Shown here: piece by piece, positions 7,396 through 14,016 of the stretch
Layout: the number at the start of each line of letters is the position of its first letter
Position numbering within the stretch: the first letter of the stretch is position 1
Assembly (NCBI GenBank): GCA_945870465.1
Contig: CAMBSS010000115.1
Coordinates: 1 to 14,233, forward strand
DNA from: Bordetella parapertussis
Lineage (GTDB): Bacteria > Pseudomonadota > Gammaproteobacteria > Burkholderiales > SG8-41
Direction of reading: 5' to 3'
DNA length: 14,233 nt
The notes under the pieces: generated by a model
Told to the model about the DNA's origin: nothing
Databases searched by the model: none
Seen by the model: the letters and a program-made list of their open reading frames with translations, nothing else
Position numbers and translations under genes: made by a program

Positions 7396-7599
7396 TTATT
7401 CTAGCGTGGCAACGACTTTTTGCAGATCTTCTCGGGAGCGCGATGACCCGCGAGTGGCGAGCCCGGAATAAAAATGGTTGTTCATTGCCAGCATCGTATT
7501 TTCAATACCAGCACGGTATTGGCGTTTCAAAGCGCTTGGAAAAAGCGAGGGGCTGGCAACGGGCGCATCATGGTCTGCCACCGTGCACAAGGTTTGCAA
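7396..7599 (-). other. Unassigned small ORF, perhaps a 3' gene relic
   Basis: A 67-codon minus-strand frame opens with a TTG and ends at TAA (7396-7398). I do not recognise it firmly. Its last part (SSRSREDLQKVVATLE) loosely resembles the C-terminal end of class III aminotransferases, which often have an AHT-x-EDI-x-x-T-x-x-A pattern. There is no convincing start or ribosome binding site, and the frame overlaps operator-like repeats at 7496-7521. It may be the tail of a lost gene in the same decayed strip as the flavoprotein relic, or just chance. Confidence 0.2.
7496..7521. promoter_or_regulatory. Overlapping inverted repeats, possible operator
   Basis: GTATT-ttc-AATAC (7496-7508) overlaps CAATACC-agcac-GGTATTG (7503-7509 with 7515-7521). 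The same stretch also reads as an imperfect direct repeat, CCAGCATCGTATT then CCAGCACGGTATT, with a 20-bp period. Two stacked dyads with a shared half-site look like a regulator site with two dimers. It lies between the minus-strand Bug gene (7340) and the plus-strand MmgE/PrpD gene (7995), so either could be the target. Confidence 0.35.
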
Positions 7600-7632
7600 A
7601 AAAATTATGTTTTTTTGGAATGGCGTAGCGGT

Positions 7633-7842
7633 TCATGATGTTTTGTCGGCCGCAGCGCTGATGGCCGCAAGGTAGCCGAAGGTCATTGCCGGCCCGATCT
7701 GGGCGCCGGCGCCGAGGACGACAAAGTCGTATTCCACGTCCCACTGCCCGGTTGCGGCTGCAGCGGAAGCGGTCACGCCGCCATCCGGTTGGTTTGCGAT
7801 CGTTTCATAATGAACAGGCAATTTAGAAGATCCGCCGCCCAC
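7633..7842 (-). pseudogene. FAD-binding flavoprotein relic: N-terminus fused to C-terminus
   Basis: This 69-codon frame reads ...WDVEYDFVVLGAG, the opening strand and start of the dinucleotide-binding GxGxxG loop of FAD-dependent fumarate reductase/3-ketosteroid dehydrogenase-like proteins. It then continues directly as AQIGPAMTFGYLAAISAAA, which resembles the extreme C-terminal FAD-contacting segment of the same family (G-x-x-x-GPA-x-TFGY-x-A). Intact members have roughly 500 residues, so about 450 appear to be deleted in frame, with the join inside a GAGA sequence. The only start in frame is a GTG at 7842, with no good ribosome binding site. The product cannot fold as a flavoenzyme. The remnant suggests a former oxidoreductase gene upstream of the Bug gene at 6372-7340 on the same strand. 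Confidence 0.6.
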
Positions 7843-7934
7843 CGACTAGGAGGCGCGGCCAATCGCCGGCTGAAGTCGCTCGCACAATGCGACAGGAAAT
7901 GGCCCGCGTCACCTCGGGCGCTCCATCGCGAGTA

Positions 7935-7963
7935 TTGACACTCCCCAAGCGTGCATGCTACTT
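7935..7963 (+). promoter_or_regulatory. Possible sigma-70 promoter for MmgE/PrpD gene
   Basis: A perfect -35 hexamer TTGACA (7935-7940) is followed, 16-18 bp later, by only a poor -10 candidate around 7957-7963 (GCTACTT). If used, transcription would start near 7970, just before the ATG chosen at 7995 and downstream of the alternative ATG at 7887. Confidence 0.3.
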
Positions 7964-7994
7964 GAAATACTTGCGCATCCAACCGGAAATCCCG

Positions 7995-9353
7995 ATGACT
8001 AGCACCGCTCATGCCCCCGTCGCTCATGTGCTTGCCGATTTCATCCGGCGCACGCGCTGGGATAATTTGCCGCAGGCGGTGCGTCGCGAGGCCGTGCGCG
8101 CATTCGTTAACTGGGTCGGCTGCACGCTCGGTGGTTCGAATACGCAGATGGTCGACGCCGCCGTCCGCGGCAGTTTGGCGAGCGGTTGTCGCGGCGCAGT
8201 GCCGTTGCTCGGGCGAAGTGAGCAGCTGGATCCAACCAGCGCCGCCGTGATCAACTGCATGAGTTCGGCCGCCCACGCGTTCGACGATACGCATCTGAAA
8301 ACGATCACGCATCCGACCGGCCCGGTTGCCGGCGCGGCACTCGCCCTGGCGGAAATGAATAAATTCTCCGGGGAAGTATTTCTGACCGCGCTTGCGCTCG
8401 GCATAGAAGTCGAGTGCCGGCTTGCGCTGGCAATCACCAATCCAGCTGCGGCTGCACACGGCGGCTGGTATATCACCGGCGTTGCCGGCGGCTTTGGTGC
8501 CGCCGCCGCCGCGGGTAGTCTGCTCGATCTTGACCACGACCGGCTGGTGTCCGCACTGGCGCTTGCCGCCGCGCAGGCCGCGGGCGTGCGCGCAACGCAC
8601 GGAAGCATGGGCATCGCCTACGTGCCGGGACTCGCCGCGCGCAACGGGTTAACCGCCGCTTATATGGCCGCGGCCGGATTGACCTGCAACGACTTCACGA
8701 TCGACGGCCGCAACGGCTTATTGGAGGTGATGGCGCCGCGCGCTGATGTTGCCGACATAACCCGTGATCTGGGAACCGATTTCGAGATGCTGAAAAACGC
8801 TTATAAGCCCTATCCCTGCGGCATCGTGATTCATCCGGCGATTGATGCTTGTTTGGAAATCGCCGCCAGGCATTCGCCACGCCCGGACGAGATCGAGCAG
8901 ATCGAGCTTGAAGTGAATCCCGGCGCGCTCAAACTTGCGTGGCGGAAGTTGCCGACGACCGCGCTTGAGGCGCAGGTGAGTCTTTATCACTGGGCGGGTG
9001 CGGTATTGGTTTTTGGCGCGGCAGGTATTGCGCAAGGGGAGCTAAAGTGCGTTGACGACAAGCAGGTGAGGGCGTTGCAATCGCGTATGTCTGCCGTCGA
9101 GAAGGATGAACTGGCGACGGACCAGGCGCGCGCGACAGTGAGTATGAAAGATGGTGCCGTATACCGCGCGAAAATCCTGCACGCGACGGGCAGTATCCAC
9201 CGGCCGATGAGCGAGGCGCAGCTCTGGCATAAGTTTGGACTGCTGGCGAAGCGTGTTTTGAGTGACGAGCGAGCAGCGCAAGTACTTATGCTTTGCCGGC
9301 AAGTGGCCGACTTGGACGATGCAGGCGAGGTCGGCCGGGCCGCCGCGCTGTAG
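7995..9353 (+). CDS. MmgE/PrpD family protein
   Basis: Member of the MmgE/PrpD fold that includes 2-methylcitrate dehydratase and cis-aconitate decarboxylase; 452 residues from ATG 7995, the usual length. An in-frame ATG at 7887 adds 36 residues that do not look like the family and lies upstream of the possible promoter, so it was not chosen. Motifs are HAFDDTH (94-100) followed by HP (106-107), the glycine-rich WYITGVAGGFGAAAA segment (158-172), and KPYPCG with His280 (271-280). At the position where the family usually has a Lys (KRLHAG in the paralogue at 11584-12990), this protein has Ile207. It probably acts on a hydroxy or unsaturated polycarboxylic acid in the cytoplasm, but the substrate is unknown and the changed residue makes activity uncertain. 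The next gene starts 60 bp downstream on the same strand. Confidence 0.9.
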   Translation: MTSTAHAPVAHVLADFIRRTRWDNLPQAVRREAVRAFVNWVGCTLGGSNTQMVDAAVRGSLASGCRGAVPLLGRSEQLDPTSAAVINCMSSAAHAFDDTHLKTITHPTGPVAGAALALAEMNKFSGEVFLTALALGIEVECRLALAITNPAAAAHGGWYITGVAGGFGAAAAAGSLLDLDHDRLVSALALAAAQAAGVRATHGSMGIAYVPGLAARNGLTAAYMAAAGLTCNDFTIDGRNGLLEVMAPRADVADITRDLGTDFEMLKNAYKPYPCGIVIHPAIDACLEIAARHSPRPDEIEQIELEVNPGALKLAWRKLPTTALEAQVSLYHWAGAVLVFGAAGIAQGELKCVDDKQVRALQSRMSAVEKDELATDQARATVSMKDGAVYRAKILHATGSIHRPMSEAQLWHKFGLLAKRVLSDERAAQVLMLCRQVADLDDAGEVGRAAAL

Positions 9354-9413
9354 CGCAGAGTGCTCGGATATAATTCAAAGGCGGTTCGTTCATTTAATTC
9401 GTAAGGCAATGCG

Positions 9414-9716
9414 ATGGCTCTGGTACATACCGCCCATTTGACCTGTCGGCAGGACGCGCTGGAACTATTCAAGCGGCGTCTCGAGCAGCACGCGCAAATC
9501 ACGCTGGATGCGGAATCCGGTTGTCACCGCTTCGACGTATACCAGTCCAGTGAAAATCCCGCGCTCTTTTTCTTATTCGAGGTTTACGCCGATCAGGCAG
9601 CGCTCGACTTGCATCGCGCTTCGCCGCATTACCTGAAGTTTCGGGCCGATACGGCCGATTGGGTGAGTGAGCGCAAGTGGTGGTTCTGGCGGGCATTCGA
9701 ACCACGCCAGAGTTAA
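9414..9716 (+). CDS. Antibiotic biosynthesis monooxygenase (ABM) domain protein
   Basis: Small cytoplasmic protein of 100 residues with the ABM/YgiN-like ferredoxin fold, usually a cofactor-free monooxygenase or a quinol-related enzyme acting as a dimer. Family pattern: ESGCHRFDV (34-42), NPALFFLFEVY (48-58), and His67 plus His72 in the DLHRASPHY helix. TAAGG lies 7 bases before the ATG, a good ribosome binding site. A TATAAT hexamer (9369-9374) lies 40 bp upstream, but I see no matching -35. It sits between the MmgE/PrpD and SDR genes on the same strand, 54 bp before the SDR, which suggests a shared catabolic unit. The substrate is unknown. Confidence 0.88.
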   Translation: MALVHTAHLTCRQDALELFKRRLEQHAQITLDAESGCHRFDVYQSSENPALFFLFEVYADQAALDLHRASPHYLKFRADTADWVSERKWWFWRAFEPRQS

Positions 9717-9770
9717 AACTGCTGATACACTCGGGGACTCTTAAAGTTTTACTGATCCGGAGGATATGCC

Positions 9771-10550
9771 GTGGAATTGTCAATGAAAAATAAACGCATT
9801 CTCGTGACCGCGGGTGCGGCGGGAATCGGCCGTTCGTTTGTCGATACATTTGCCAAGGCGGGGGCGCGGTTGCATGTCTGCGACATCGACCAGCAGGCGC
9901 TCGATGCGCTGCGCAAGGCGGAGCCGTCGATCACGACAACGCTCTGCGATGTGTCCAACCTGGAACAGGTCGATCGCCTGTTCGAGAATGTAAAAAAAGA
10001 ACTCGGCGGTCTCGATGTGCTGATGAACAACGCCGGCATCACGGGGCCGACCTTCACCAAGGTCGAGGAGATCCGGCCCGAGGATTGGGAGCGCACAATG
10101 GCGGTAAACATCAACGGGCAATTTTTTTGCGCCCGGCGCGCGGTGCCGATGCTGAAAGCGGCGGGCGGCGGCTCGATTATCAACATGTCTTCTTCCGCCG
10201 GCCGTCTTGGCTACCCGCTGCGCACGCCCTATGCGGCTTCGAAATGGGCGGTGGTCGGTTTTACGCAGAGTCTCGCGATGGAATTGGGCCCCGATAACAT
10301 CCGTGTCAATTGTTTGCAGCCGGGTTTCGTCGATGGACCGCGCAGCCGGCGTTTGCGTGAGGCGCAGGCGAAAGCGCTGGGCGAAACAGTCGAGCAATGC
10401 GAGGCGCGCATGTTTGCGAAAACATCCATGCGCCAGCGGGTGAGTCCTGCGGAGATCGCATCGATGGCGCTCTTTCTTGCCTCCGATATGGGGGCGCACA
10501 TCACGGGGCAGTCGCTCGCGATATGCGGGGGCGTGGAAACCCTGCGTTAG
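9771..10550 (+). CDS. Short-chain dehydrogenase/reductase (SDR) family oxidoreductase
   Basis: Classical SDR of 259 residues, an NAD(P)-dependent alcohol dehydrogenase or ketone reductase. The cofactor motif is TAGAAGIG (13-20), with Ala14 in place of the usual first Gly. Asp38 at the end of the second strand favours NAD(H). NNAG is at 87-90 by motif (LMNNAGITG); the catalytic set is Asn113, Ser141, Tyr154 and Lys158 (YAASK). The C-terminus has the standard FLASD and ITGQSLAICGG segment. GGAGG (9759-9763) is 7 bases before the GTG at 9771, so this GTG was chosen; ATG 9783 is an alternative lacking only four residues. Last of three plus-strand genes, it converges on the Bug gene at 10610. Specific substrate unknown. 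Confidence 0.93.
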   Translation: MELSMKNKRILVTAGAAGIGRSFVDTFAKAGARLHVCDIDQQALDALRKAEPSITTTLCDVSNLEQVDRLFENVKKELGGLDVLMNNAGITGPTFTKVEEIRPEDWERTMAVNINGQFFCARRAVPMLKAAGGGSIINMSSSAGRLGYPLRTPYAASKWAVVGFTQSLAMELGPDNIRVNCLQPGFVDGPRSRRLREAQAKALGETVEQCEARMFAKTSMRQRVSPAEIASMALFLASDMGAHITGQSLAICGGVETLR

Positions 10551-10584
10551 TGCCGGGGGCGCGGGACAGCTTGCGGCAGGTGGG

Positions 10585-10603
10585 GCCAAGGCGGGAGCTT
10601 GGC
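10585..10603. terminator. Weak hairpin between convergent genes
   Basis: GCCAAG (10585-10590) pairs with CTTGGC (10598-10603) around a 7-base loop in the 59-bp gap between the SDR stop and the Bug stop. There is no U-run on either strand, so it is at best a weak or bidirectional transcription stop. Confidence 0.3.
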
Positions 10604-10609
10604 AGCGAG

Positions 10610-11587
10610 TCACTCCACCTTGATGCCGGCATCGCGTAAGAGTTTGCCCTGTTTGGTAATCTCCGCCTGCAGGAATTTGCCGAAATCTTGAGGCGTACTG
10701 CCGACGATCTCCGCGCCTAACCCGAGCAGCCGGTCCTTTACCTCGGGGACCGCGAGCGCCTTGACGATTTCTTTATTCAAACGCGCGATGATTGCCTGGT
10801 CTGTTCCACTGGGGGCGGTTAGCCCATACCATTCACTGATGATAAAGTTGGGTATTCCCGCTTCAGCAGCCGTCGGCAGGTCGGGCGCCACCGGCGAGCG
10901 TTTCGCGCTGGTCGTTGCAAGAGCGCGGAGCCGGCCCGCCGCGATGAGTTGCTGCACTGCCGGAAAGCTGGCGAACAAGAGCTGCACCTGTCCCGCCACG
11001 AGATCTGTCACCGCCGGCCCGCTGCCTTTGTAAAGAACACTGTTTAGGTTGGTGTTGTAGGCCGACTTCAACTGCTCCACCGCGAGGTGGCCGGGCGAGC
11101 CCGCACCGGCAAGCGCGACGTTAATGTGACCGGGATTTGCTTTCGCGTGGGCAATCAGTTCCTGCATCGACTTGACGGGCAACGCCGGGTGCACAACGAC
11201 GACATACAACCCGTATGCGACGAGCGAGATTGGTGCAAATGACTTGACCGAGTCATAGGGCAGCTTACTGTAGAGCACTGGATTTACCGAGTGCGCGCTG
11301 ATGATCATGCCGATCGTGTGTCCGTCGGGTGCGGCCTTTGCAATGATGTCGGTGCCTATGATGCCCCCGGCGCCGCTGCGATTGTCGATGACGACCTGCT
11401 GGGCCAGGCTTTCGCCGAGCCGCTGTCCAACAATCCGCGAAATGGCGTCGGTGCCGCCTCCCGGTGGAAAGGGCACCACGAGACGGACTGCGCGAGAAGG
11501 ATAAGTGCTTTGGGCGATGGCGAACGGGGCGATCGCGAGCGCGCCGAAGCCCGCGCACAACATGACCCAAAGTATCGATTTATTCAT
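10610..11587 (-). CDS. Bug family (TctC-like) periplasmic solute-binding receptor
   Basis: Predicted periplasmic receptor of 325 residues. The signal peptide is about 1-25 (likely cut after AIA, mature start QSTYPSRAVRL). Motifs are PFPPGGGTD (39-47), DNRSGAGG, ALAGAGSPGH and LYKGSGPAV; the last has LYKG where the others have (V/I)PYKG. The ATG at 11587 overlaps the TGA of the upstream MmgE/PrpD gene as ATGA, with GAGG a few bases before the start, so translation is probably coupled. The pairing suggests the receptor captures the substrate of that enzyme or a precursor, which is inference. No transporter membrane genes are nearby. Confidence 0.94.
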   Translation of the reverse strand: MNKSILWVMLCAGFGALAIAPFAIAQSTYPSRAVRLVVPFPPGGGTDAISRIVGQRLGESLAQQVVIDNRSGAGGIIGTDIIAKAAPDGHTIGMIISAHSVNPVLYSKLPYDSVKSFAPISLVAYGLYVVVVHPALPVKSMQELIAHAKANPGHINVALAGAGSPGHLAVEQLKSAYNTNLNSVLYKGSGPAVTDLVAGQVQLLFASFPAVQQLIAAGRLRALATTSAKRSPVAPDLPTAAEAGIPNFIISEWYGLTAPSGTDQAIIARLNKEIVKALAVPEVKDRLLGLGAEIVGSTPQDFGKFLQAEITKQGKLLRDAGIKVE

Positions 11588-12990
11588 GATGCCTCGCTGT
11601 TTGTTTTGAGTGGGTTACGCAGCAGACTCATAACCTGCGCGATGTCGTCCGTCTCATCGATGGCGAGCACCGCATCGGCTATGCGCTCAAGCCGCTCGTG
11701 CTCAAGACAATCGGCGACGAGCGTGCGGTACTTGTCTTTAATGCCGGCGCGGTCAAGTGGACGCAGCGGCGTGCCGATCGAATCGATGAGCGTGTGCTCG
11801 ATGACTTCGCCGCTTTTCAGGCGGATGCGCACTCCGCCAGGGCAGCGCGCGGGAAAATAGTGATCGAGTTCCGGTGTATGTTGCGGTGACACGCGGTCGA
11901 TCATAGCGAGCACGTCGGCGCGAACCATCGTCTCCTCGTTGAATGAGCGCGGATCGCGCGGATCGAGTAACAACGTCGCCGCCGCCGCATATGGGATCGA
12001 ATACTGTGCCGACATGACGGAGCGTGGGCGGTATTGCATGCGTCCTTCGTACATTGCCTTGGGCCCCAGCACCTGCACGGATTCGACGTCGGTTGCTTGC
12101 CAGGATGATTTTTCCCGGCATTCGCGAATGGCATCGATAAACGAGTGGAAGAGCCGGCAGCAGGCGTAAAGTTTTATGCTGACCTGATCAATTTCCCACG
12201 TTTTGGCCAATTCGCGCGTGAGTCTCCCGATATTGTGCTCGGTGCGTGCAAATACGCGCACAAATCCATAGCGGCCATCAATGGCGGCGCGCGGTCCGCG
12301 GTAGCCTTTACCGGCGAGTTCTGCCGCGAGAATTCCGTTTTGCGCCGGAATGCCCGCATGCAGGCGCTTGACCATCGTGCCGTCGGGATCCTCGGTAAAT
12401 TGCATGGTGCCGGAAGCCATGGATGCCACCAACCCGAATGCCGACTCCAACTGATCGGCGTTCAAATGCAGGAGGTGCGCTGCCGTGGCGGTGGCGCCGA
12501 ACGCGCCCGCCGTTGAGGTTGGATGAAACCCCTGTGCGATCAGGGCCTCGGTTGCTGCCGACCCCACGCGGCATTGCGCTTCATAGCCGGCAACGATCGC
12601 GGCGAGAAGTTCGCGTCCTCCCAGCTTGCGTGATTCGGCCAATGCAAGGGCGACAGGAATGACGACTGCACCGGGATGGCTCATTGATTCGTCGTGGGTA
12701 TCGTCGAGTTCGATGCCGTGCGCCGCGGTGGCGTTCGCGAGCGCCGCATTGCGGGGCAGCGCCGCCCCGTATCCATAGACAGTGCTTTCTGCGCGATCGC
12801 CGAGCGTCAACACGTGGTCGCGCACCATGCTCGACCACGGCAGTGGGCTTGCATGCAAAGCGACGCCGAGATGGTCGAGGACAAGATCCTTTGCCCGTTC
12901 GATGATGCGCGGCGGGATGCATTCGTAAGTGAGCCCTGCAAGCGCTGCGCAAAGCATCGCAGTGTGATTTATTTGTGTGTTGTCGTTCAT
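11584..12990 (-). CDS. MmgE/PrpD family protein
   Basis: Member of the 2-methylcitrate dehydratase/cis-aconitate decarboxylase fold; 468 residues from the ATG at 12990. The frame extends upstream to 13134, but that would overlap the divergent gene at 13119 and precedes family similarity, so 12990 was chosen; its ribosome binding site is weak. Conserved positions are HGIELDDTH (91-99) with His105-Pro106, FHPTSTAGAFGA (155-166), KRLHAG (208-213) and KLYACCRLFHSFIDAI (273-288). His105, His156, Lys208 and Lys273 fall where human ACOD1 has His103, His159, Lys207 and Lys272, so an active lyase is plausible. Its stop overlaps the start of the Bug gene by 4 bp. Substrate unknown, most likely a polycarboxylic acid. 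Confidence 0.92.
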   Translation of the reverse strand: MNDNTQINHTAMLCAALAGLTYECIPPRIIERAKDLVLDHLGVALHASPLPWSSMVRDHVLTLGDRAESTVYGYGAALPRNAALANATAAHGIELDDTHDESMSHPGAVVIPVALALAESRKLGGRELLAAIVAGYEAQCRVGSAATEALIAQGFHPTSTAGAFGATATAAHLLHLNADQLESAFGLVASMASGTMQFTEDPDGTMVKRLHAGIPAQNGILAAELAGKGYRGPRAAIDGRYGFVRVFARTEHNIGRLTRELAKTWEIDQVSIKLYACCRLFHSFIDAIRECREKSSWQATDVESVQVLGPKAMYEGRMQYRPRSVMSAQYSIPYAAAATLLLDPRDPRSFNEETMVRADVLAMIDRVSPQHTPELDHYFPARCPGGVRIRLKSGEVIEHTLIDSIGTPLRPLDRAGIKDKYRTLVADCLEHERLERIADAVLAIDETDDIAQVMSLLRNPLKTNSEAS

Positions 12991-13118
12991 ATTCGGAGAC
13001 TCGCATTGCATCGCGAGATTGTCAAGATGATGACGCGCGCTATCAGGCGCGGTGCTGTTTGGAATCACCATCTGATAACATTCACGGCCGGATTCAAAAT
13101 TGAAAGAGAGAGAGAAAT
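12991..13118. promoter_or_regulatory. Divergent promoter region with nested inverted repeats
   Basis: This 128-bp region separates the divergent MmgE/PrpD and carboxymuconolactone-decarboxylase-like genes. TATCAG (13041-13046) and CTGATA (13072-13077) form a perfect 6-bp inverted repeat. Nested in it, GGTG (13051-13054) and CACC (13066-13069) share nearly the same centre (about 13059-13060). A smaller dyad, CTCGC/GCGAG, is at 13000-13017. The layout suits a single regulator controlling both directions, but no regulator gene is in the window. I could not place convincing -35/-10 boxes. Confidence 0.4.
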
Positions 13119-13706
13119 ATGCCGCGCATTCCATTGCTACAGGCGGAAAGTCTGACTGGTGAGCACAAACGCGTGCACGATCTCGTTAAAGCGCGCAGCC
13201 ACGACAACCGGGTTGGCCCGCCTTATCATCTGACGCTGCATCATCCCGAGCTGCTCGAGAAATGGCAGCAGGTTGGGTTGCTGCTGCGCTATCGTACGAG
13301 CCTGTCGCCGCGTTTGAGCGAGCTTGCAATTCTGGTTACGGCACGGTTTTGGGACTGCCAGTACGAATGGCTCGCGCATGAGCCGCACGCAATCAAGGGA
13401 GGTTTGCCGCCGGCGATCATCGAAGCGATTCGCGCCGGCAAGCGTCCTGAGTTCGAGGAGCCGGATGACGAGATGATTTACGAGTACGTGCGCGAACTGC
13501 AGGAGACGCATTTCGTAAATGACGCAAACTATCAGCGCGTGCTCGATCGCTTCGGTATCGTGGGTGTGATCGAGCTCACGGCGCTCATCGGCGAATACAC
13601 GACGATCGCGATGACGCTCAATGCGCATCGATATGAGCTCCCGCCGGGGGTGCCGCTGCCGCTGCCGCAACTGGATCGAGGTGCGGACTCCAAACGGCGG
13701 CGTTAA
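13119..13706 (+). CDS. Carboxymuconolactone decarboxylase family protein
   Basis: Cytoplasmic all-helical protein of 195 residues in the CMD/AhpD superfamily, related to 4-carboxymuconolactone decarboxylase of the protocatechuate route. Diagnostic segments are HHPELLEKWQQVG (41-53), RLSELAILVTARFWDCQYEW (65-84) and HEPHAIKGGLP (87-97). Glu68, Glu83, His87 and His90 are the likely polar active-site residues. There is one Cys (Cys80) and no CxxC, so an AhpD-type peroxidase role is unlikely. A GA-rich run (GAGAGAGAG) ends a few bases before the ATG and serves as the ribosome binding site. It is divergent from the MmgE/PrpD-Bug pair and probably shares regulation with it. The true substrate is unknown; many such genes outside the pca cluster are unassigned. 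Confidence 0.88.
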   Translation: MPRIPLLQAESLTGEHKRVHDLVKARSHDNRVGPPYHLTLHHPELLEKWQQVGLLLRYRTSLSPRLSELAILVTARFWDCQYEWLAHEPHAIKGGLPPAIIEAIRAGKRPEFEEPDDEMIYEYVRELQETHFVNDANYQRVLDRFGIVGVIELTALIGEYTTIAMTLNAHRYELPPGVPLPLPQLDRGADSKRRR

Positions 13707-13755
13707 TTGTGATCATCTCCTGCCGTCCGAGCAAGGACGCAGGGGACTGCAAAAC

Positions 13756-13920
13756 ATGAAGCAGGTTAAAGTTGCAGGTTCTAAAGTGTTGTTCAATGTG
13801 GTGCGGGGGGGGGCTTGGAGCAACGACCTCCCTAAGCACTTGCGCTCCGCGCTCCGCATCAGGACCACCATTGCGGACCGGTACTACGACATCGGTTTCC
13901 GTGTTGCCAGGACCAATTAA
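13756..13920 (+). pseudogene. C-terminal tail of a formylglycine-generating enzyme (FGE/SUMF1) domain protein
   Basis: The last roughly 50 codons read VVRGGAWSND, then LRSALRIRTT, then YYDIGFRVART, followed by TAA. This matches the conserved C-terminal core of the FGE-sulfatase domain (RVLRGGSW-N-x-x, LRSA-x-R, GFR-x-x-R). A full domain needs about 200 or more residues and nothing upstream matches, so this is a 3' remnant. ATG 13756 is a convenient in-frame codon, not a proven start. The RGGA codons create a run of nine G's (13805-13813), a slippage-prone tract. The fragment lies between the CMD-family gene and the IS element, suggesting that a rearrangement removed the rest. Confidence 0.7.
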
Positions 13921-13923
13921 ATC

Positions 13924-14016
13924 ATGAGTCTTCGCTTCTTTAAATCTTGTATATTGTGCGTTATGTCGTTCGTCAGGCAAGTGCCGGGACTCACCAAACC
14001 ATCAAAAGCAGACTAG
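13924..14016 (+). other. Short ORF ending at the IS boundary, possibly a truncated gene start
   Basis: ATG 13924 lies 4 bp after the TAA of the FGE relic and opens a 30-codon frame (MSLRFFKSCILCVMSF...) ending in TAG at 14014-14016, right at the presumed IS edge (CTAG then CAGCCTGTCGG). The hydrophobic start could be a signal peptide of a gene cut by the insertion. I do not recognise it, and it is short enough to be chance. Confidence 0.2.

Noticed and set aside
7598..7616. A7 and T7 runs separated by TTATG as a terminator
   Set aside because: The pairing is A-T only, with no GC stem; it could just be a local AT-rich patch.
7887..7994. Earlier ATG for the MmgE/PrpD gene
   Set aside because: The 36 extra residues do not resemble the family and include the TTGACA promoter element; AGGAGG at 7848 is too far from 7887 to be its ribosome binding site.
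7773..8614. Two minus-strand frames over the MmgE/PrpD gene
   Set aside because: Antisense shadows with skewed composition; the plus-strand protein has clear family motifs.
9780..10613. 277-codon frame antisense to the SDR gene
   Set aside because: No recognisable motif; the SDR catalytic set on the plus strand is complete.
12991..13134. Upstream start for the second MmgE/PrpD gene
   Set aside because: It would overlap the divergent gene at 13119, and the extra 48 residues do not fit the family.
13618..13980. 120-codon minus-strand frame over the FGE relic
   Set aside because: Ala/Pro-rich antisense shadow; the plus-strand frame shows the FGE core motif.
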